Shown here one piece after another: positions 59,458 to 64,000 of a stretch of 64,000 nt of DNA. The stretch is from assembly GCA_021773015.1 (NCBI GenBank), contig JAJFKW010000001.1, positions 3,393,305-3,457,304 on the forward strand, in the 5' to 3' direction. The notes under the pieces were generated by a model that saw only the letters and a list, made by a program, of their open reading frames with translations, did no database searches and was not told the origin of the DNA. A program made the position numbers and the translations under genes. The DNA is from Woeseia sp. GTDB taxonomy: Bacteria; Pseudomonadota; Gammaproteobacteria; Steroidobacterales; Woeseiaceae. Position 1 is the first letter of the stretch, and every line of letters begins with the position of its first letter.

Positions 59458-60870
59458 ATGAGCGCACAATTACACGCTGAGTCGAGCATTCGTCGAGACA
59501 ACAATGTCGCAGTGGACGCGGAGGTATGGCCTGAAGGCAGTCTCGAAGTGCTGTCACAACTGGAATCCGACCAATTGCGCAACGAGGGCGAGGGGGAGCT
59601 GCATCAGCTATTGCGACGTTGCATGCTGGCCGTCTTGAATTCCGGCGGCAATACAGACGATGCACGTGCAGTACTCAGCAAACATCGCGGCTTTAAGATC
59701 GGTTTTGCACAACAGGATCGTGGTCTCAAGGTCATTCTCAAGGGCGCACCTTCGTCCGCATTCGTGGATGGCGTAATGATTCGTGGAATTCGCGAACTCC
59801 TGTTTGCTGTGCTTCGCGATGTCGTATACACAAATAATGAAATTCGTAAGAGCGACCTGTTCGACTTCAAGTCTTCGGAAAGTATCACCAATGCAGTCTT
59901 TCATATCTTGCGGAATGCAAGGGTTCTCGCGACGCCGGCTGCACCCGACCTAGTGGTCTGTTGGGGTGGTCATGCTATCAGCCGATATGAATACGATTAT
60001 TCAAAAAAAGTCGGCTATGAATTGGGTCTAAGAAATCTTGACGTTTGTACCGGCTGCGGCCCTGGCGCGATGAAGGGGCCCATGAAGGGTGCAACCATTG
60101 GTCACGCGAAGCAGCGCATTCGTGACGGCCGATACATCGGCATCACTGAGCCTGGAATTATCGCCGCCGAGTCGCCAAATCCAATCGTCAATTCGCTCAT
60201 CATCATGCCTGACATGGAAAAGCGTCTCGAGGCCTTCGTTAGAACCGGTCACGGGATCGTTGCCTTTCCTGGTGGCGTTGGCACCGCCGAGGAGATTCTA
60301 TACTTGTTGGGGATTTTGTTACACCCGGACAATACGGACCTACCGATGCCGGTGATCTTCACTGGACCAGCAAAGAGCGCGGCATACTTTCAACAGATCG
60401 ATAATTTTGTCGCGGCAACTTTAGGATCGCAGGCGCAAGATCGTTACAAAATAATTATTGATGATCCTGAACACGTTGCAAGAGAAATGAAAGATGGCCT
60501 GGAAACAGTGCGTCTGTTTCGCAAAGAACATGCCGATGCTTACTACTTTAATTGGCGTTTACGCATTGACCATGATTTTCAGCTACCTTTTGTAGCTAAT
60601 CATGAATCGATGCAGTCGCTGGAAATAAGAGAGGATATGCCGCCGCATCTTTTGGCGGCAAATTTGCGCCGCGCATTTTCCGGTATCGTCTCTGGAAACG
60701 TGCGCGAAGATACGATCGCGCTGATCGAAGAAAAGGGACCGTTCGAGATATCTGCGTCCACGGCGTTCATGGATATCTTGGACGAACTGCTGGCGTCTTT
60801 TGTCGCGGATGGACGTATGAAGCTCAATCGCGAGGCGTATGAGCCATGCTACGTAGTCCGCGGCCACTGA
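59458..60870 (+). CDS. ppnN: Nucleotide 5'-monophosphate nucleosidase PpnN (YgdH, LOG family)
   Basis: A 470-residue PpnN, a (p)ppGpp-controlled nucleosidase that splits nucleoside monophosphates to base and ribose 5-phosphate. The central LOG domain has VCWGGHAISRYEY near 165, CTGCGPGAMKGPMKGA near 200 and AFPGGVGTAEEILYLL near 273-288, which are the family motifs. N- and C-terminal extensions typical of YgdH flank it. The ATG at 59458 is used; no strong ribosome binding site is visible. It is 50 bp after the L,D-transpeptidase gene. Confidence 0.95.
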   Translation: MSAQLHAESSIRRDNNVAVDAEVWPEGSLEVLSQLESDQLRNEGEGELHQLLRRCMLAVLNSGGNTDDARAVLSKHRGFKIGFAQQDRGLKVILKGAPSSAFVDGVMIRGIRELLFAVLRDVVYTNNEIRKSDLFDFKSSESITNAVFHILRNARVLATPAAPDLVVCWGGHAISRYEYDYSKKVGYELGLRNLDVCTGCGPGAMKGPMKGATIGHAKQRIRDGRYIGITEPGIIAAESPNPIVNSLIIMPDMEKRLEAFVRTGHGIVAFPGGVGTAEEILYLLGILLHPDNTDLPMPVIFTGPAKSAAYFQQIDNFVAATLGSQAQDRYKIIIDDPEHVAREMKDGLETVRLFRKEHADAYYFNWRLRIDHDFQLPFVANHESMQSLEIREDMPPHLLAANLRRAFSGIVSGNVREDTIALIEEKGPFEISASTAFMDILDELLASFVADGRMKLNREAYEPCYVVRGH

Positions 60871-61057
60871 TGCGAAATGGCCGGTAATTGGCAATCCCCA
60901 TACCGGTTCTATGTTGATAGTCTCGAATTAAGTAAAAACGGGTTGTAACTTGTTGTTTTTAACCAAGAAATTTGAGGCAGTCTCTGTGATGTAGTTCCTG
61001 GGTTTTTCACATCGGCGTCGGTAGTCTTTGTTCAAAGGAATTCATGAGCAAACTCAG

Positions 61058-61315
61058 ATGCAGGATAGCAAAGAGACTAGCTGGGCCGCCAACCGCGATG
61101 GCGAATCCGCAACGGATTCGGCGACCGTCGACTCGAATGACGAAACGAATCGTAATGCTGCTGGAGAAGTCGACGGATGGCAGCAGTATCGGAAATGGAT
61201 ATCGACAGCACCTGCTCCCCGCAAAAGACGCTCTGGCGTTGATCCCTCGCTGTACACCTGGAAGGGCTATCGAAGTTGGAGCGAACAGATCAAACGTAAT
61301 TGGTCCGACAGCTAA
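61058..61315 (+). CDS. Hypothetical small protein
   Basis: An 85-codon frame from ATG 61058 with an acidic, disordered N-terminal half (DSKETSWAANRDGESATD) and a basic, Trp-rich C-terminal half (GWQQYRKWIST, YTWKGYRSWSEQIKRNW). The amino-acid pattern is protein-like and I prefer it over the alternative frame 61044-61388, which looks like a shadow despite an AAGGA before its ATG. No family is recognised. A TTG at 61028 is another possible start. Confidence 0.45.
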   Translation: MQDSKETSWAANRDGESATDSATVDSNDETNRNAAGEVDGWQQYRKWISTAPAPRKRRSGVDPSLYTWKGYRSWSEQIKRNWSDS

Positions 61316-61666
61316 TCAAGCGAAATATTTAACGGCCGTTAGCGGTACATCGCTGTACCCGAGTTTTCCTATATTATTCGATGCTTAGGTTCCTCACACT
61401 CGTATTCGAATTTGTTATATAAAAATCCACTGCTGCACGTTCGTGCTACATAATCGTCCGTCGAGAATAAATTGAGCAATGCAGTTTATTGTCAAGTAAA
61501 GTGTGCCGTCGTGCTCGCCAATTTGTGGTACCGGTTCAATGTTTTACAACAATTTGGCGATCTGTCGAGACTTCTAAATCAAGCTGTGATGTGCCTCACG
61601 GTGGCACCGATTGTGGGCGTTTATAGTTCGATCAAATGGACATCATGAGCAGGCGAACAGGGAAGT
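61316..61666. other. Intergenic region with palindromes
   Basis: In this 351-bp gap TAACGGCCGTTA (61330-61341) is a perfect 12-bp palindrome. It is followed by the hairpin GGTACA-tcgc-TGTACC (61344-61359) and a short T-run, so it could be an operator next to a weak terminator. Further on CGCCAA and TTGGCG (near 61517 and 61555) form a larger inverted repeat. No gene or known RNA was found. Confidence 0.45.
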
Positions 61667-61858
61667 ATGTCAAACAAGTGTTCACCAAATGACTCGCCAA
61701 CCAGCGGTCTCAAAAATGAATCTGCAAGGCAGCGATGGGAGTTGTTTCACCGCGCTATCGCGCACGCTAAACAATCTAACAACAACGCATTGGAAGAATC
61801 AGAGACTGGGAGCGACGAGGCGAGGCACTCTGGCCCGGCTCTCACAATCGTCAGGTGA
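61667..61858 (+). CDS. Hypothetical small protein
   Basis: A 63-codon frame whose ATG follows AGGGA closely. The sequence (NKCSPNDSPTSGLKNESARQ, then RWELFHRAIAHAKQSNNNALEE) has a helical middle and no recognised family. It ends 10 bp before the membrane-protein gene at 61869, so the two may be cotranscribed. Support is limited to the ribosome binding site and spacing. Confidence 0.45.
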   Translation: MSNKCSPNDSPTSGLKNESARQRWELFHRAIAHAKQSNNNALEESETGSDEARHSGPALTIVR

Positions 61859-61868
61859 TGGTCAGCTA

Positions 61869-62123
61869 ATGGAGAGACTAGCCCAATATCTGGACAATCT
61901 CGAAGACATGTTCTTCGCGCTAGGTCTTGTCGGTGAGAGAATTCGCCGCGCCCTACAGCTCGTAGTTATCGTTATCGCGTCATTCCTGGCGCAATTTGTC
62001 GGTATTCTCCTTGCGTTAAGTCGGCCCCCTTTGGCGCTTGCGGTGATCAGTTTACTGGTCGTTGGCATGTTGTATCGAAGTGCGACAAACGGAAGGTTCG
62101 GCTACCATCCAGGCACCGGCTAG
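61869..62123 (+). CDS. Small two-helix membrane protein, unknown function
   Basis: An 84-residue protein with an amphipathic start (MERLAQYLDNLEDMFFALG) and two transmembrane segments (LQLVVIVIASFLAQFVGILLAL and PPLALAVISLLVVGMLY). A longer frame starting at 61611 includes the upstream ORF in another frame and is rejected. No family is recognised. It precedes htpG by 160 bp. Confidence 0.65.
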   Translation: MERLAQYLDNLEDMFFALGLVGERIRRALQLVVIVIASFLAQFVGILLALSRPPLALAVISLLVVGMLYRSATNGRFGYHPGTG

Positions 62124-62157
62124 GCGATCGACGGCGACTCGACGGGCCGCGGATTTA

Positions 62158-62173
62158 GCGCCAGTTCTGGCGC
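62158..62173 (+). promoter_or_regulatory. Stem-loop upstream of htpG
   Basis: GCGCCA (62158-62163) pairs with TGGCGC (62168-62173) over GTTC. No T-run follows. It may be a factor-dependent terminator of the upstream small genes. No clear sigma-32 promoter was identified between it and the htpG start. Confidence 0.4.
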
Positions 62174-62283
62174 ACCCACAAATAATCCTTGATTTGACGG
62201 AATTTGGCACTATCGTGTGTCTCCGTTGCGCCGATCTGCTGTAGAGAGAAACGGTTGCGCGCCGCATTTGTATATTATTTGGT

Positions 62284-64000
62284 ATGGGAGATACGCTTGT
62301 GAGCGAGACCGCGACCCCCGAAACAATGGGGTTTCAAACCGAAGTTCGTCAGCTACTGCAGCTGATGATTCATTCTTTGTATAGCAATAAAGAGATTTTT
62401 CTCCGCGAACTCATTTCTAACGCGTCCGACGCAGCAGACAAGCTTCGCTTTGAATCCTTAGAAAATGCTGAACTGCTGGAGGACCAGCCGGAATTGGCAA
62501 TTCGTGTTGAGTTTGACGCCAAAAAAGGTGTCTTGACCGTTGTTGACAACGGCATCGGCATGTCACGAGATGAACTGATTGACAACCTTGGCACCATCGC
62601 GAAGTCGGGCACCTCCGAGTTTCTGCAGCAGATGACCGGCGACGAAAAGCAAGATACACAGCTAATTGGTCAATTTGGCGTCGGTTTTTACTCCGCATTT
62701 ATCGTTGCTGACAAGGTCGTGGTCGAATCGCGTCGCGCCGGATTGCAGGCGAGTGAAGGTGTTCGATGGGAATCCGCTGGGGAAGGTGAATTTACAGTTT
62801 CACCGCTGGACAAGAGCGACCGTGGTACCACGGTTTCGCTCCATTTAAAGGATAGCGAAAGCGAATTCGCCGACAGCTACAGACTTGAGGCGCTCATCAA
62901 AAAATACTCGGACCATATTGGCTTCCCTGTCATGCTGCTGGATCGTGCCGAAGCGGACGCGGAAGCAAAAAACGTTAATTCCGCAACCGCTCTCTGGACT
63001 AGGCCGCGAGCTGACGTAACGGGCGACGAATACAAAGAATTTTACAAGCATTTGTCGCACGACTTTGCGGACCCGATGAGCTGGAGCCACAATCGTGTGG
63101 AAGGTAAGCGCGAATACACCAGTTTATTGTACATTCCTGCCAACGCACCTTTCGACCTGTGGAACCGAGACGTTCCGCGGGGCCTAAAGCTATACGTCCA
63201 ACGCGTGTTCATAATGGATGATGCGGAGCAATTTCTGCCTCTCTACCTGCGCTTTGTCAAAGGCGTCGTCGATTCGTCGGACTTGCCGCTAAATGTTTCG
63301 CGAGAACTGTTGCAGCGTAATTCGGATTTGGATGCGATGCGCGGGGCACTCACGCGTCGGGTGCTGGATATGCTGCACAAATTGGCGAGCGGCGACGAAT
63401 ATCAGAAATTTTGGGATCAGTTTGGACAGGTTCTGAAAGAGGGTTTTGTTGAAGATTCTAGCAATGCCGAAAAGCTCGCGAAGCTCATGCGCTTCTCAAC
63501 CACCCAGGGCGATAGTGGCGCACAAGATCAGTCACTTGCCGCATACGTTTCGCGAGCAGCGGATGACCAGGACAAGATCTACTACTTGCTCGCTGACAGC
63601 TATGCGGCCGCCAAATCGAGTCCACATTTGGAGCAACTACACCAGCGCAACATCGAGGTCATTCTCATGTATGACCACATCGACGCGTGGATGATGGAGC
63701 ACCTAAAAGAATTCGATGGTAAGGAATTACTGGATGTCAGCCGCGGCCAGTTATCGTTGCCCGACGCCGACGGTGAGATTACGCAGTCTGCGATGAACGA
63801 TGAGAACAAACCGCTACTGAAGAAAATGCACAGGACGCTCAATGAACGAGTTGAGGCCGTGAACGTTAGCCAACGCCTGGTGGATTCCGCCGCTTGTGTC
63901 GTTGCTGCAGAACAAGATCTTACGCCGCAGCTGCGAAAAATGCTGGAAGCGGCGGGTCAGGATATTCCCGCGAGTAAACCAATATTGGAAATAAACATAG
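62284..64000 (+). CDS. htpG: Chaperone HtpG (Hsp90), cut by the right edge
   Basis: Codons 1 to about 572 of a bacterial Hsp90 of about 630 residues; the C-terminal dimerisation domain is partly missing. The ATP-binding motifs are clear: [14 protein letters not shown] near 45, VVDNGIGMS near 90, [11 protein letters not shown] and [11 protein letters not shown] near 130. The middle domain ([13 protein letters not shown]) follows. The ATG at 62284 and a GTG at 62299 are both possible starts. It assists folding of client proteins under heat or other stress. Confidence 0.96.
   Translation, partial: MGDTLVSETATPETMGFQTEVRQLLQLMIHSLYSNKEIFLRELISNASDAADKLRFESLENAELLEDQPELAIRVEFDAKKGVLTVVDNGIGMSRDELIDNLGTIAKSGTSEFLQQMTGDEKQDTQLIGQFGVGFYSAFIVADKVVVESRRAGLQASEGVRWESAGEGEFTVSPLDKSDRGTTVSLHLKDSESEFADSYRLEALIKKYSDHIGFPVMLLDRAEADAEAKNVNSATALWTRPRADVTGDEYKEFYKHLSHDFADPMSWSHNRVEGKREYTSLLYIPANAPFDLWNRDVPRGLKLYVQRVFIMDDAEQFLPLYLRFVKGVVDSSDLPLNVSRELLQRNSDLDAMRGALTRRVLDMLHKLASGDEYQKFWDQFGQVLKEGFVEDSSNAEKLAKLMRFSTTQGDSGAQDQSLAAYVSRAADDQDKIYYLLADSYAAAKSSPHLEQLHQRNIEVILMYDHIDAWMMEHLKEFDGKELLDVSRGQLSLPDADGEITQSAMNDENKPLLKKMHRTLNERVEAVNVSQRLVDSAACVVAAEQDLTPQLRKMLEAAGQDIPASKPILEINI

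Noticed and set aside
61044-61388. A 114-codon frame with AAGGA before its ATG
   Set aside because: The amino-acid composition looks like an out-of-frame shadow (basic, Pro/Arg-rich) of the frame at 61058-61315; the other frame is more protein-like. Not fully excluded.
1-64000. tRNA genes, CRISPR arrays, insertion sequences and prophage genes
   Set aside because: No T-arm signature in a cloverleaf context, no regularly spaced direct repeats, and no transposase, integrase or phage structural gene was recognised.

Overview
The window is chromosomal DNA of a Gram-negative bacterium, most probably a free-living gammaproteobacterium. The supporting genes are glnE, a CysB-type regulator divergent from a cysteine synthase, an LpxL-type lipid A acyltransferase, a Kdo kinase, an MltD-type transglycosylase, a PBP4-type DacB, a YihG-type acyltransferase, ppnN, htpG and sigma-54 control. 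Base composition is moderate and gene density is high. I saw no tRNA, rRNA, insertion sequence, prophage or CRISPR array. The first and last genes run off the window edges.

Layout. 1-8.7 kb (minus): an efflux operon with two lipoprotein adaptors followed by two different RND pump subunits. 9-10.6 kb (minus): an FAD-linked oxidase behind a class I cyclic-di-GMP riboswitch. 10.9-14.5 kb: an SDR, a quinone-reductase-like enzyme, a cytochrome b561 and a serine/threonine dehydratase-like enzyme. 14.8-17.2 kb: a secreted protein of unknown family plus a di-heme c-type peroxidase, closed by a strong terminator. 17.3-23.4 kb: a secreted amidohydrolase, a 2OG-Fe(II) oxygenase divergent from a CadC-like regulator, a secreted six-repeat DUF4097-type protein, and a TPR/TonB-C pair. 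23.4-30.7 kb: a streptogramin-lyase-like propeller, folD, a TPMT-like methyltransferase, a GFA protein, a ceramidase-like membrane enzyme, small membrane proteins, a parvulin, an acyltransferase, a DUF1272-like protein and a GIY-YIG protein. 30.8-36.9 kb (minus): MBL-fold, DUF819, NERD, an ABC ATPase, an unknown membrane protein and a MATE exporter preceded by a 33-codon leader ORF.

37.1-44.3 kb: a DLH-fold lipoprotein lacking its catalytic residues behind a Fur-like box, a PGPGW protein, then the most striking locus. There a PAS-PAS sigma-54 activator gene (plus) faces a 99-residue secreted protein gene (minus). The intergenic region holds a sigma-54 promoter, an IHF-like site and an enhancer-like inverted repeat. 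The minus-strand transcript would run into about 200 nt that fold into seven perfect or near-perfect stems, two of them with C-rich loops. dacB overlaps the regulator by four bases.

44.3-49 kb: cysB/cysK and a GGDEF-EAL protein, which fits with c-di-GMP signalling at the riboswitch. 49-60.9 kb: flavodoxin, glnE, a zinc-finger protein, Kdo kinase, LpxL, an AstE/AspA-type protein, MltD, an L,D-transpeptidase and ppnN, so largely envelope and nitrogen functions. 61-64 kb: small hypothetical genes in structured intergenic DNA, then the 5' part of htpG.
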